DNA of 64,000 bases from Roridomyces roridus (taxonomy: Eukaryota; Basidiomycota; Agaricomycetes; Agaricales; Mycenaceae): contig JARKIF010000020.1 of the NCBI GenBank assembly GCA_029378245.1, positions 992,001 to 1,056,000 on the forward strand, read 5' to 3'. Under the pieces are notes generated by a model. The model was not told the origin of the DNA and did no database searches. It worked only from the letters and a program-made list of their open reading frames with translations. Positions 31,791 through 43,315 of the stretch are shown piece by piece; position 1 is the first letter of the stretch; each line of letters opens with the position of its first letter. Made by a program: the position numbers and the translations under genes.

Positions 31791-33452
31791 CTACCACCCT
31801 CTTTTTTTTGAACAATTCTGGCTGTTTACTTACGTTCTACAGGTACCACATTACTTTTTGCAATGCAATGCACATCTCATGGTGTTCCCGAGCCGCGTCT
31901 GTCAGCCTTCCTGCCTCAAAAAGCTGGTCCTCAGATATGTATTCGAGATCTACCTACTCGCTGTCAGCCGCGTGTCCTCGTGCACACCCCGTCTGTTGCG
32001 CTTGCCCTTTCGACATCCCTGCGTGCTGCCCGCTTCACCACTTTCCGCACGTATCAATCCCCGGGCACCATGACACACGTCGCGTGGGCGCCCGTCCCAT
32101 CGGATCACACCATCGCCAGGACCATTTTCAGGCATGTAGCGAACGGGTTCCATTTCCAACGGCGTCATCTTTTGCCAACCCGCTCTCAAGTCCTCGCTTG
32201 GGGAACAGAAATGTGTTCCCGTCTTCCGAGCCTCGAGGAGATGCACCATGCCCGCTGCTGACACGCAGTCGTTGGGGACAGACGCCGCCGTTCGCACTCT
32301 CAGTTCGCTCGGAATCATCGTCTATTTACTCAATTCGACACACCGCCTCTCGCTACCGCCCCCCGGGATCCGTCAATACCGTTGCCCGCGTTCCCAACAC
32401 CACGTTGTCTCCCACCTCCTCCAATCACGTTGCCGTATTTACCAAGATATATAATGTCACTTACCAGCATCTCTACACCCTCCTCCAGGCATGCCGCGTC
32501 GAGACTGGAATTACACGCCGATGGAAGGCGACCTGCACTGCTTTTGGACCACAACAGCCGCTCGGCATCCCTCAACCGCCGACTCGCAGCTCCCGCCTTC
32601 CATCCTATGCAATACAGTGGCCGCCTGCGTCTGACCGGAATGAACTCCGCCCGTCGTCTTTACCGAGATAAGTATTACGAGAACTTACTTGCTAAGTTCT
32701 CGTTCTTTTAAAATCTCAGTGGGCCAGTTTTTGGGTGAGGTTTCAGACAATGGGACTTTTGATTAAGCCGGCTGTGCAGTTTCCTTTTTGCGGCCACAAT
32801 CACTGATTTTGGCAGCTGCCATCAGCTGATTTTTCTTTTCACTCCACAAGCTCCAGTTTTCATTCTATTGACTTGGGAGTTTGCGTCTGTACTCCTAGGG
32901 GTGTGGTAAAGTCTCGACTCCCCAAGGTGTTGCTGCCATTGTCAACCCCAACCACGATATTGTGCATTTACGCTTTTTTTTAAAACTGCACCCTCTGCAC
33001 TCAGTTTGACTTCTGGCCCTCTATTACTCAGGTAGACAGGATGAGATTGTTCCTCTGGGTCCCCTAGCAGTTGCCCAAAAAAACAGAGAAAAAAATTGCC
33101 ATTGAAATTGAGTTGATCACTTCAGACTCGCATGCCCTGGCCGTCAAGATGCGTCTGGCTGAGATATCACTTAAGCCATCATTTTCTCACAAGTATACCA
33201 CCTTAAATGGGCACTCGGTATTATATTCATCATGTGGGGCTCGCCAGTGGCAGAAAGTCGGCTGGTTTTCCACATACTGATTGGACGGCAATGACACCCC
33301 GCTCATTCTATGGGCCACACATCCCTCTCCGTGACATTTGCTACTGTAACTCCGCTGTCTGAACCAAAGAAAGTAAGAGCCTCCACGCTTTCCAACTTTT
33401 CAAGTTGACTATCTGGTACATTCATTCGCGTTGTACAGGTACGTGAACGACA
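31791..33452. other. Repeat-derived / intergenic, no supported gene
   Basis: A 294-aa plus-strand frame (31787-32671) is Ser/Pro/Arg-rich and spans repeat sequence shared with 40110-40440, so it is not accepted as a gene. Nothing else supported. Confidence 0.45.
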
Positions 33453-35396
33453 TTATACTGCAGTTTGCTTGCTTCTCGAACGGGTTACCCGACCCTCACA
33501 GGGTGCGAAATTCTCTTTTCTCCGCTCCTGCTCGTCCAATTCAAGCTTGCGCTTCTTGTTCTGCACCGCCTTTGCTTTTGTAGCCTCTATATCCTCCGCC
33601 CTCGGGCGCTTGCGATTCCCACCTTTCTCCGTTGGCCTCCGACCTTTGAGAACCTTGTTGCTCTGATTAACCCTTTTCGCGGACCACGCGCAGTCCACAA
33701 AAATTTGGAAACTGTAAGTGCCTAGCGTCGTGGAGTCAATGATGTCTTGTACATCAGTTTGCACGAGCATCGGATCCTAGGTGAGAGAGCGTGAACAAGG
33801 TGTGTCTAGCTGGAAAGCTCTCAGGGAGTGTGCTCAAACGAACCTTAGAAGACCATGCTGGATCGGGCTTAGCAGTAAATGGGCTGTACGCTTGAGTCCC
33901 GGTGCCGACTGCAAACTTATAGTTAGGAAGTTTCATCTTTTGCTGCCTACGGTCATCGCGTATGGGGTTCAAAGTGGCCCTCTGAGCGACTTCGCCTGGA
34001 GGAACTGTTCTCGGTCAGTTGAATGCCACATGCGCTCAGGGGAGACTTGCCTCGAGCAACACCGTCTGAACCTATCACGGCGTTAGGAACAAAGAGATTC
34101 ATCTGCGCCGCTTGAAGGACGGTGGGAAGTGGGAGAGAGACAGAGGCACGTCTATAGCAAAGCACATGCCGTTGCACATATTTTTTGTGAGCCTCGCGGT
34201 TGAACCAGAATGGGCTGTCGTTGGATGTATACGGAAGGGGTTGCGCAGCGCCCGGTCCCATGGCGAGGGTGGACTCATGTTCATGCTCCATAATCGCAGT
34301 AATGAAACGGTGGAATACGGTTTCGTTGGAGCAGAGGAGGGACGCCGGCATGGCTGGGTGGACCAAAGCGCGAACCAAGATGTCGACAGACTCCCATGCA
34401 CCGCAGCCGTTGAATATGTCCTGCTTATCCTTCATCAAGAAGAGGATCGGCCGGTCATCGTCATTGGCAATCGTGCTTTGACGCCAAGCAAGAAACCGGG
34501 CCCTTGTAGCGGTCGGTTCCAGGGAATGGACTGGACCATGCGTCGAGGACCAGAGTGCAGACCAAAACTGTTCCAGGATCAATTCATGTGTAGGCAAGTC
34601 GTACATTCAAAACCCGCCTCCGAGGTTGGCTCCAAGTCGTCCAATGTGAAATGGGAGGCCATACGAATCAAGGTGAACCCAATGAAACTTTGGTGGTCAA
34701 CAAATACAAGAGTATATTTCGGGCGGACGAAGGCGGCTTGGATCGTGAGGAGGATGTCTTCCCGTTTCGGTCCACTGATGCAGTCAGGGGGGACAGGAAA
34801 GGCTAGACCACTACGGCGTTGCCTCGTTGGTTGGGATACGATGCGGCGATACATCTCCGTGGGCATCCAGAAGAGATGTGCTTCGGTTTTGAAGTGGACC
34901 CGAAGCACATACTGCAATGAATCCGTGAATCGAGTCGGAAACATATTGAGAATCAATAAACCTTGTGGTCGGACACCGCATTGCAGATGGCGACCGCCAA
35001 CTCTTTCCCGCGGGCCTTGGCACGAATGCGACCGGTAATGTTCAGATTGTTGATGAAGTTGTCAGTTGATCCATACGGCTGCCACGGACTTCATTAAATT
35101 TTACAGTAGCAAACGTGCTCCCACTCACGCCAGGGATCTCCACAAATCTGGCATCACCGGGAGGCGGGGATGCGATGGTATATGTCGCGTTGGCCCCCGT
35201 GCCGCGAGAGGTACATGGCTTGTGTATGACAAGGTTTCCTACTCCACCTTATTTAAAATAGCTTCGGATTATGGGAAAGGGACGCACCAAAGAAAGTAAT
35301 GTCGTCCTCAATATGCACCTCTTTGTCTTTTAGTGCCTGACGCTCCTCCCATCCCACCTCGCGTTGGAAACCCAGAACAGGCGTCTTTTCCGGCAT
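33453..35396 (-). CDS. Uncharacterised 535-aa protein with basic C-terminus
   Basis: Function not recognised. Seven exons join in one frame: 35396-35288, 35238-35129, 35078-34962, 34911-34605, 34530-34051, 34004-33844 and 33776-33453. The N-terminal part contains CTSRGTGANATYTIASPPPG and GSTDNFINNLN. The centre (DDRPILFLMKDKQDIFNGCG, VDILVRALVHPAMPASLL, HKKYVQRHVLCYRRA) looks like a folded domain. The C-terminal 80 residues are highly basic (GNRKRPRAEDIEA, QNKKRKLELDEQERRKEN) and end RVTRSRSKQTAV, suggesting nuclear or nucleic-acid association. The fifth intron (34050-34005) has a textbook GC donor, GAG/GCAAGT. The fourth intron (34604-34531) is the least certain; another donor 9 nt upstream would also keep frame. 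It lies in a repeat-rich region, so transposon ancestry is possible, but the frame is intact. Confidence 0.6.
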
Positions 35397-36528
35397 ATTG
35401 ATTGCCTAGGTAACTCAGGAGGACCAAAGAATGGCGGCAGCCCAGAGTTCGTACGAGTGTGGATGACAACGCTGGCAGATCATATGACTTGTTTAATATC
35501 CCACGAGACACCGGTCTTCCCGGCTGATTGTTGAGTTGCCGAAACCGGACGGTTCAAGATCAATGTGGCCCACTTTCAGCCACTCCTACTCTGGCACCTA
35601 TGAGAATGATTCCAAAAGCCTGAGAGACCTCTTGTGCTCTATAGAAAATGGCCGGAAACTGTGTACCAGTGTGAGGGAGTGCTTGACAGTCCTATCTCGG
35701 TCTGGGCTGCGGAGCACGATGTAAGTGAATTATTCCATGCATATTTCGCGCAGATGGTTTGCATGAACCATTTTCTCGCTCTCAGCTCATGAGTTGAAGC
35801 CTCATTACCTGCAACCGACCCCGGAAAATTCAACCCAGGGACTTCCTGCCACCATCCCCCTTGGTCTCCCAAAAATGGTGCCCGCCGTTTCCGAAGCCTC
35901 GTATGTTTAATTAAAAAATGCTCTGAATACTAGTACACACGCCACTCAAAATCAACGGCATTGAACGTATCTCGGCTCCAACTGGGTATACAATCGGTCG
36001 AATCCGTGGTCAACTCACAAACTTGCAAGACTACTCATATAGTCCTCATCTGTGCCATCCGATTAGCTTGCAGCGTGGGATGCAAAGAAAGTCACAAAGT
36101 TTCCCAAATCAAACCACAAGTCCCAAAGTTTCACACAAAATAGTGAAACTCCTAAGCTTTCACAGAGCTAAGCAAAGTAACAAAGTAACAAAGCCTGAAG
36201 GTAGTGTGGAGTCTCACAATCCGTTGACCTGCAAATCCATTCAAGTCAACAAGGGTCCGAGTCGTATCGAGCACGAAAACATACCCACCAGCGCTGTGGA
36301 TGCTCAGTCGGCGCGAACTTGCATTCTTACCTTCAAAAATGCGATTTTGCAACAGGGATGAATTGCTGAAAAATCGGGAGCAAGAACGAAGGAGCACGCT
36401 ACTTGGACGGTCAGGTTCAACTCGTATCTCAAGTGAATAGGAATGAACTTGCCAGTGAACAACTCGAGAGCACATTCAATGAAATCAAACGGAGCACATG
36501 GGCTTTGAGGCCAATGCTTCGCATACCC
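35397..36528. other. Intergenic, no supported gene
   Basis: Short frames only. Contains AT-rich CACAAAGTTTC-type direct repeats around 36095-36190. Ends at the target site of the large element. Confidence 0.45.
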
Positions 36529-36536
36529 GTACGAGA
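36529..36536. repeat. 8-bp target-site duplication (left)
   Basis: GTACGAGA, repeated exactly at 39582-39589 on the other side of the element. Confidence 0.85.
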
Positions 36537-39500
36537 CACCTAATGGGCCCAACAACCCCTGCCAATAGGCAAGGCACCATACATCTGTGGTGCCTTGCTA
36601 GTTAGCAGTGAAACTGTTAAAATGGCTATGGCTGAAGAAATAACCGAAGAAATCCTGAAGAAATCCTGGACACCAAGTCCACTTGACTTGGTGGTGGACA
36701 AGTCCCCTGGTAGCCGGCCGAGGTCTACCGGCTTCTCGGCCGTTCATCAAAGGCGATCAAGAATTGATGGGATCAAAAAAGGCGCATTTTACATGGCATG
36801 ACCAGGTCATCCCAGTTGGCAACTGAATTACACTGCCGGGTAATACCATCAATTATTGATGGCATCAACGACAACTGAAGTTGTGGAGAAACCCCTGGGC
36901 TATAAGAGCTGTCAATCAACTTGTACCTTCAGATGTCTCCATCATTCAAAAATGCAAGACAATCATGTCATCTCAGTGGTAACTGGCAAGGACAAGTCTG
37001 CGTCCAGACGACCCTCAAGGCAAGCTCATCAAAGTCGGCCTTCTCTAGTTGTATGTGTGTTCCCTTCCCTTTCTCCTGTTTTTGCTGTGGTCTCCAGTTC
37101 AACTCCCCTCCCTCCATTCTTTTTTTCTCTGCCAGTGTGAACATCGGTCCCCAATCCTTACTTTGATCTATTTGAGCAAAGAAACATTCCCACTTGCTCA
37201 TGTGGACCTACATGTGTGGCTAATCAGACTCTGTTGATGTCGAGTCCTAATTGGGACTACTACTCCAAGTGGCCCAAAAAGGAAGTTTTGCCCAATATAC
37301 CCATTGCATGCAACTCTGTGCAGCAGGAAAGGTCAGAAGGGACTTTATAGGTGTAATAATGTGATTTGACAGCCTCAAATGCCCATAGGGAAGCAATGGC
37401 AAACTGATACATCAGTCTTTGTTGTGCAGAGGAAGTCCCTGTTATTCCATGACTCTTTGCTATCCAGTCTTGCTGGAAGACATTCTAACTTACTCATTGG
37501 TTGTCCCTGACCCTCTGCAATCCTTGTACCTGAAGTCTATGCTACAATATGTGTGAGAGACAGCAGGTTTGATTGGAGATCAATTTGTAGTTAGAGGCCC
37601 TTTCCCCTTGGGAGGATAATCTCAAAAGTGGATCTAAATTTTGTTTGAGACTCAATAATCATTAATTAGTGCAGTCCTGAGGTCAGTGTGATGCATGGAT
37701 GTTGACATAAGTCAGTTTGACTCTGGCAGTGATACAGTCCTATCCCTCAGGCTAGGAGTGTCCCTGGGTTGCCAGCTTGTATTATATTTCTCATATATTC
37801 CAGAGGACCTCTGATCCCATAAGAGATTACACTTTGAGTGCTGCATACTCTTTGAACCAGGGAGATCAACTTTAGAGTGATCAGTGAATTATGGCTCAAG
37901 GGGTTGGTCAAATGGGCTGATGGAGGGCTTAAAGGAACTCTCCTGGGTCACAGCATTCAGAATATATATAGTTTTGCATGGGTTGACTCTTTGGTTGTTC
38001 AGTTATGAAGATTTGAACACTTTCATCATGAACACACCACTGCTCATAAATGCTACTCAGGTTGCTCTCGGGTTCAACCATTCCACATGCAATTCTCAGT
38101 CAATCTGAGATAATGAAGACATATTCTGAGCCAGATTTTGAAGGGGAATCCATTTTTCATATTCCCAGAAGCTGAAACTCACCCTGAGACTCAATATCAA
38201 AGGAACGATCCAAATTTGTTCATGTACATATCTCAGCTTTCTGAGGTTCTCTTGATCAGTATTCTGGAATCAAACTAATATTTGAGCCTTAGGATGGTCC
38301 CCCACCCTGGTTGTATGAGTACCCTGCCCAGGGATAAGGAGGAATACCACAAACATGAAAATGGGGGATGTTGGAGTTAAACATGGCCTTGGTCTTCCAG
38401 GTAAGAGTAGTAACCTACCCCAGAGTGATTTTATAGTGCCAATATACCTTATGGATAAGGCTATCAAGGCCTGTGCTCTGACACTGGCCTCATGCACCAC
38501 CATCAGCTTGGAGATCATGGCCTCTGAAATGCCCCTAGTATCACTCTCAGGCAAGACATATTGTATCAATGGTGAGTGTATGTACCTCCCCTACCCATCT
38601 GAGCTTAAGAAGGGCAACTAGGAAACCTATCTTGACATGTTATTATGGGTTCAACAAAAATCAGCTTGTGTGGCTATTATAGGCAGGCTCCAGCCTCCCT
38701 CTGCACCCAATAGCATCCTATACCATGCCTAACATATCAAGGTAGACCCTGGGGGGTTTAAATGACACAGAATCTCACTCAGTGGACAAAGGATGACTGA
38801 AAAACCGGGAAATTTCCTTTCTGGGACTTGGGAGTAGTGGCCAAGCTGGCACAAACACAGTGGAAAGACACTGATGCTGGGTGTAAATGGGTAGTAGTAC
38901 CAACTGGAACTCATTAATATGGTAGTAAGATGTTCAAAAGTAGTTGAAAGCAGCCTGTATACAGATTTGGAAGCCACAAAAAAAAAGGTGGCCTTAGGGG
39001 ATTGATCTTGAGACCTTGGGCAAAATGTTAAGAGGGGAAACAGGACATATAACCAGTAGACTATACCAAGCTCATCCAGTATATGGCTGGTTATAGTCAT
39101 CTCTGGGGGAATGCCTCACAGAGCAGTATTTATCTAACATCACCCACTGATTGCTCACTGTTCTGGGTTTTGTGAGTGATGGAGGTATGTCCAGGTACAA
39201 GTTCATTGACAACTCTGGTAGCCCTTCACTCCCTCTACAACTCCGGTTTTTCTGGTGACATCAATAATTGATGTGATTGTCCGGCACCGTGATTTAGTTG
39301 CCAACTTTGATGACTTTGACTTGCCATGTAAATCGCGCCTTTTGATCCCATCAATTATTGATGACCTTTGATGAGTGGCCGAGAAGCCGGGGTACCTCGG
39401 CCGGCCACCGAGGTCCTTGGTCACCACCAAGTCAAGTGGACTTGGTGTCCAGTATTTCTTCAGCATTTCTCCGGCCTTTTCTTCGGCCATAGCCCTTTTA

Positions 39501-39581
39501 ACGTTTTTCCTGCTAATTAGCAAGGCACCACATATGTATGGTGCCTTGCCTATTAGCAGGGGTTGTTGGGCCCATTAGGTG
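36537..39581. mobile_element. 3,045-bp element with ~390-bp TIRs and 8-bp TSD
   Basis: Terminal inverted repeats span about 36537-36928 and 39193-39581. Outer ends start CACCTAATGGGCCCAACAAC. Exact 8-bp duplication GTACGAGA on both sides. The TIRs contain a series of palindromes: GCAAGGCACC..GGTGCCTTGC, ACCAAGTCCACTTGACTTGGT-like, a CGGCCGAG..CTCGGCCG pair and CATCAATTATTGATG. The interior (36930-39190) has no reading frame above about 120 codons with protein character, so the element is non-autonomous. An 8-bp duplication fits hAT or KDZ/Zisupton superfamilies; long TIRs and abundance in Agaricomycetes favour a KDZ-type parent (inference). Confidence 0.9.
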
Positions 39582-39754
39582 GTACGAGACTACAAGTCCT
39601 TCTGTTGGGAAGTTGAACATAGAATAAGCGGCAATCCGGGAAAGCATTAGCGTGGCTGGATAGTTTTACCGGTGAGGAAGGGAAGCACAACCGGGAATTG
39701 TACAATACACACATGACTGTGCTTTCAACCGACGGCAGGAAATGTAAGGGCACA

Positions 39755-40560
39755 TGAATTCTGTGAATCACGGGGCGTGACACCAGTCACGCACAGCCCA
39801 ACAGCCCGTGACGCTCATCAGTCCCTTTTCTTTCCTCGCATCAACATCGCATCCGGAACGGCCACTGGCCAGCTCACTCAATCCACATGCAACGACCGTC
39901 GTGGCATGAAAATGTGACAGGAAACCGACTACCTCAAGCTTCGGAACAACTTGTGGGGAGGAGCAAGCGCTGGACGTGGCATCCCGCAGGTGCGTCGCTG
40001 ACCTCTACGACACCATGCTCGCCCTCAAAGATACAGTAACGGACACTCACTCACCGTATCCCTAAACCCACCAGCCCAATTCCCACCACAGAGCAGGTCA
40101 TTTCCCCCTCCCCTTGACCGGTTCAGGCTGTTTGCTCACGCTCTGCAGGTACCCCATTACTTGTTTCATTGTGCCCAGCTGCACATCCATGGTGTGTGTT
40201 TCTCATTTCTCTCCCTTCCCTCCTCTCCATCCCTCGTCATCTATACGCCGCCGGCAAGAATCTCACCCCCTGGGACTCCCGAGCCGTGTCTGTCTTTCTT
40301 CTCTGCCGCTCTTATTGATCCCTCGAAACGACGCCAATGCTCCTTCCTCAGATATATTCGACATCCACCCGCTTATTGTCAGCCATGTATCCCATGCACA
40401 CCCTCTCAGTCACCGCCAAAATCTGTGCATTCGACTTAGCCCTTTCCTCGTCATCCCCGAATCCTACCCCTCCAGCCGGTCAAGATGAAATTCATAACCA
40501 AAGTCTACCACCCGAACATGTCAATGATGCGGGCGAGCTCCCTTGGAACGGTAGCTGACG
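39755..40560 (+). pseudogene. Repeat module copy 2 with E2-enzyme relic
   Basis: Starts with the same CACGGGGCGTGACACCAGTC block as copy 3. Near 40480-40520 the plus strand reads [14 protein letters not shown], the strand-turn typical of ubiquitin-conjugating enzymes (PPKMKF.TKIYHPN). Sequence after HPN is unrelated, so the relic is cut off before the active site. Confidence 0.5.
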
Positions 40561-40695
40561 ACTCACGGGATTCGACTTTCGTTCGGGTGAGCAGTTGTGT
40601 TGTTCTCCAGATTCTCATATGCTAAATTTCGCGATCGTGCGCAGTACCAGATGCTTGTGGACAAGTGGGCTCGGTTTCCCCACTGAACACCAGAG

Positions 40696-41010
40696 ATGGA
40701 ACTGGAAACCTTCTACGGCCAGCTCACTCACATCTACCACGTCCATGTCCCCACCGCGTTTCCTGCTCTGGACCTCAACGAGCCGACGAGCTTCATCTTT
40801 GCAGCCATCCGGGAGTGCAAGCTCAAAACAGATGACGCTCAGCTCGACGGACTGGACATTCATTTTTACTCCAAGCATGGGCAGCTCAACGTTATGGACG
40901 TCAAGACCGCACAGGCGCTGGTGGGGAGAGTACCATCGGCAAGCAACGAGTGGGCCATCGTTGATCGAAGCGCGGCCCTTGTTCAGGCAGAGTGGAATCC
41001 TGGTAATCAC
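40696..41010 (+). CDS. Transposon-associated C-terminal fragment (low confidence)
   Basis: Open frame of about 105 aa: LETFYGQLTHIYHVHVP, SFIFAAIRECKLKTDD, LDGLDIHFYSKHGQLNVMDV, ALVGRVPSASNEWAIVDRSA. Segments of the form FYGQ..VV..P..LAAI..VVGR..WAIVDRS occur at the C-termini of Agaricomycete transposon proteins, which I associate with KDZ-type elements. No transposase core is present here. A GT follows NPG at 41003, so an exon may continue. Treat as a fragment. Confidence 0.4.
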
Positions 41011-41139
41011 TCGGCTACTTAGTTATATTCAATATAATGATGTTTCGAGCATGCATTGGGCGTTTACGTCGATAACTAGTCACGTACGTGCACTCTCCCT
41101 AGTCTGGGTTGTGTTCTATATCGCTTCCCGAGGGTAGTG

Positions 41140-41280
41140 AAAATCAACCTAACATTGGTTGATTGGCGGTCGACCAAATTCAACCTAGAATTCCGGGTGA
41201 TTCCAGTTCAACCTAAAGGAACCCCCAAAATGGGTGAAAGATGAAATTCAACCTACGGCTGGGTGAATTTCACCCTAATC
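41140..41280. repeat. TTCAACCTA motif cluster
   Basis: (T)TCAACCTA occurs four times in about 110 bp (41142, 41184, 41208, 41247 approx.) and is followed by the palindrome GGGTGAATTTCACCC. No coding potential. Confidence 0.6.
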
Positions 41281-41423
41281 CAGCTCCATAGTGATAGTGC
41301 CCCTTGAGCACTGTCTACACCCGACCCAGAGGAGGCTGGTGTCATCTCGAGCCACACATTCACCAAGATCACTGTTACATAATAAATCAGCTTGATAAAA
41401 TGAATCCAACCGAGGATGAATCC

Positions 41424-42110
41424 CGTGAATCACGGGGCGTGACACCAGTCACGCACAGCCCAGCAGCCCGTGATGCTCATCAGTACCTTTTCTTTCCTCG
41501 CATCAACATCGCATCCGGAACGGCCGCTGGCCAGCTCACTCGATCCACTTGCAACGACATTGTTCGCTATGGAAACTGACTACCTCAAGCTTCTGAACAA
41601 CTTGTGGGGAGGAGCAGGCGCTGGACGTGGCATCCCACAGGTATTACATTCATTCGCTTATTGTCAGCCATGTATCCCATGCACACCCTCTCAGTCGCGG
41701 GCTCATCTGCGCATTCGACTTACCCCTTTCCTGGCCATCCCCAAATTCTACCTCCAGCCGGTCAAGATGAAGTTCATAACCAAAGTCTAGTATCTACCAC
41801 CCAAACATGTCGTCCGTTGGTCCGCAAAGTCGTCTGTGGCATCTGGTGCCATCGGTCTGGATATCCATCCTCAAAGACGCCTGGTCACCCGTCCTTTCCC
41901 TCAAATCCACCCTGATCTCTCTTCGAAGTCTCAGGCTGTTGTGCTCTTCCGAGCCAAACGATCTGCAGGACACCGAGCCTCAAGGTTGCCAAGCACTCTT
42001 ACACAACCAACAAGCATAGCTTTGACGAGACGGCGTGGTACTGGTACTGGACATGGATGTACACGCAGCCGCCTGGCGCTGGCGTTGCCAAAGAGGATAC
42101 TGTTGCTGTG
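41424..42110 (+). pseudogene. Ubiquitin-conjugating enzyme (Ubc1/UBE2K-type) relic
   Basis: Repeat module copy 3. A short open stretch METDYLKLLNNLWGGAGAG at 41570 precedes E2-like pieces spread over several frames: VKMKFITKV (then an in-frame stop), [37 protein letters not shown] and [20 protein letters not shown]. The order and wording match the core of Ubc1-type E2 enzymes (ICLDILK..WSP..TLKS.L.SL..LL..PEPNDPQD..VA..Y). The active-site Cys of AICLDI is Gly here, and at least two frameshifts and a stop break the frame, so it is dead. Confidence 0.65.
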
Positions 42111-43315
42111 GAATCGACCGGTTTGAGGGGCTGGGTTTCCCCTCAACTAAAGTGGTGTGTCCTTAGCTCCTCGCTTCTCCGTCGCCACTCACCCATCCCG
42201 TCTTCCGCTTTTGTAGGTCAAGGTCCTACACCGGCCAATCTACGGCGGCGCCATCGTTGCACAGGTTACGGGGGTCGCGTTGTCGAGGAGCTCCTCAACG
42301 TAATGTATCGAAATGCATGCTGTTTCACATGCCCCTTTCTTGTATGCTGTCGCTATTGTTGAATCACTTCTTGCATCTCTGCCGAGGTGCATCTCCCCAT
42401 CTCCTCCCCGCCTCGAGACACTGGAAGGTCACAGGCGGACTTTTCAAGTTTACTCTGCTCGCATTTATTTCCGCATCTTTGCTTCCTCTGATTGCATGCT
42501 GTTTCTGACTGAAACAAGGCCATGACGAGGGGAGATGTTATGACTTGCCATGGGTCAACAACAAGTCGGCGATGAGCAATGATCTTTGTTGGTTATATCG
42601 CAACTTGCTTTGGATTCTCCTCAAGCAATTATAACTGCATATGTCAACATTTCCCCTCTCGTATATGTGATTGTTTCCGCAGGTCGAATATTTTCATGCT
42701 CGATACAATTCCGCAGGTTGACAGATTCGACTCAACGGCCTACACATCTCGGCACGCCGCAATGCCTCATGCCAGTAGCACTGAGTCAGATCGATTTTTT
42801 GACCGACCTTCTGACCAGATGAATATTGAGCACCCGGCCGACGGGCTACGTTCAATTTCACTCACCTGATGCTACAGCTCACTCAGGAACGGGGACTGAC
42901 TTGGTTCAGAGCCACACACGTGCACCACCAAGCATAATCAGGCTATCTGGTAAGTATGTTTTCATGTTTGGTTTTGATACAGTCAAAATGAATCGAATTC
43001 AAAGAGCTACGTACGATACACGGTAAGTATTCGACCGAGGCCCACGGTGGTTGAATGCCCCCCACCCTCCGCAACCCATGCTCCCAAAAATCTCGGTTCG
43101 ATGGGCGGCAAACGCCAACGAGCACTAAGAAAGTCCCAATAATTTATTGGACTCTCGCTCGATGGCATGCTTACCGCAACAAAAGACGGCGGGGCTAGCC
43201 CGCCACGCCATGGTCAAACTCCACTCATCCAATGCATGACAGGCGCTCTCGTGTGGAATGTCTCGGAGGAGGCCGGATGCAGCGCGAGGTGGCAAACGGC
43301 TATTAATGTATACAG
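42111..43315. other. Intergenic, no supported gene
   Basis: Several short cysteine- and serine-rich frames without family resemblance. No upstream exons for the oxidase that follows were found here. Confidence 0.45.

Noticed and set aside
31787..32671. 294-aa plus-strand frame
   Set aside because: Spans repeat-module sequence; Ser/Pro/Arg-rich with no conserved blocks. The matching part of copy 2 is not open in this frame.
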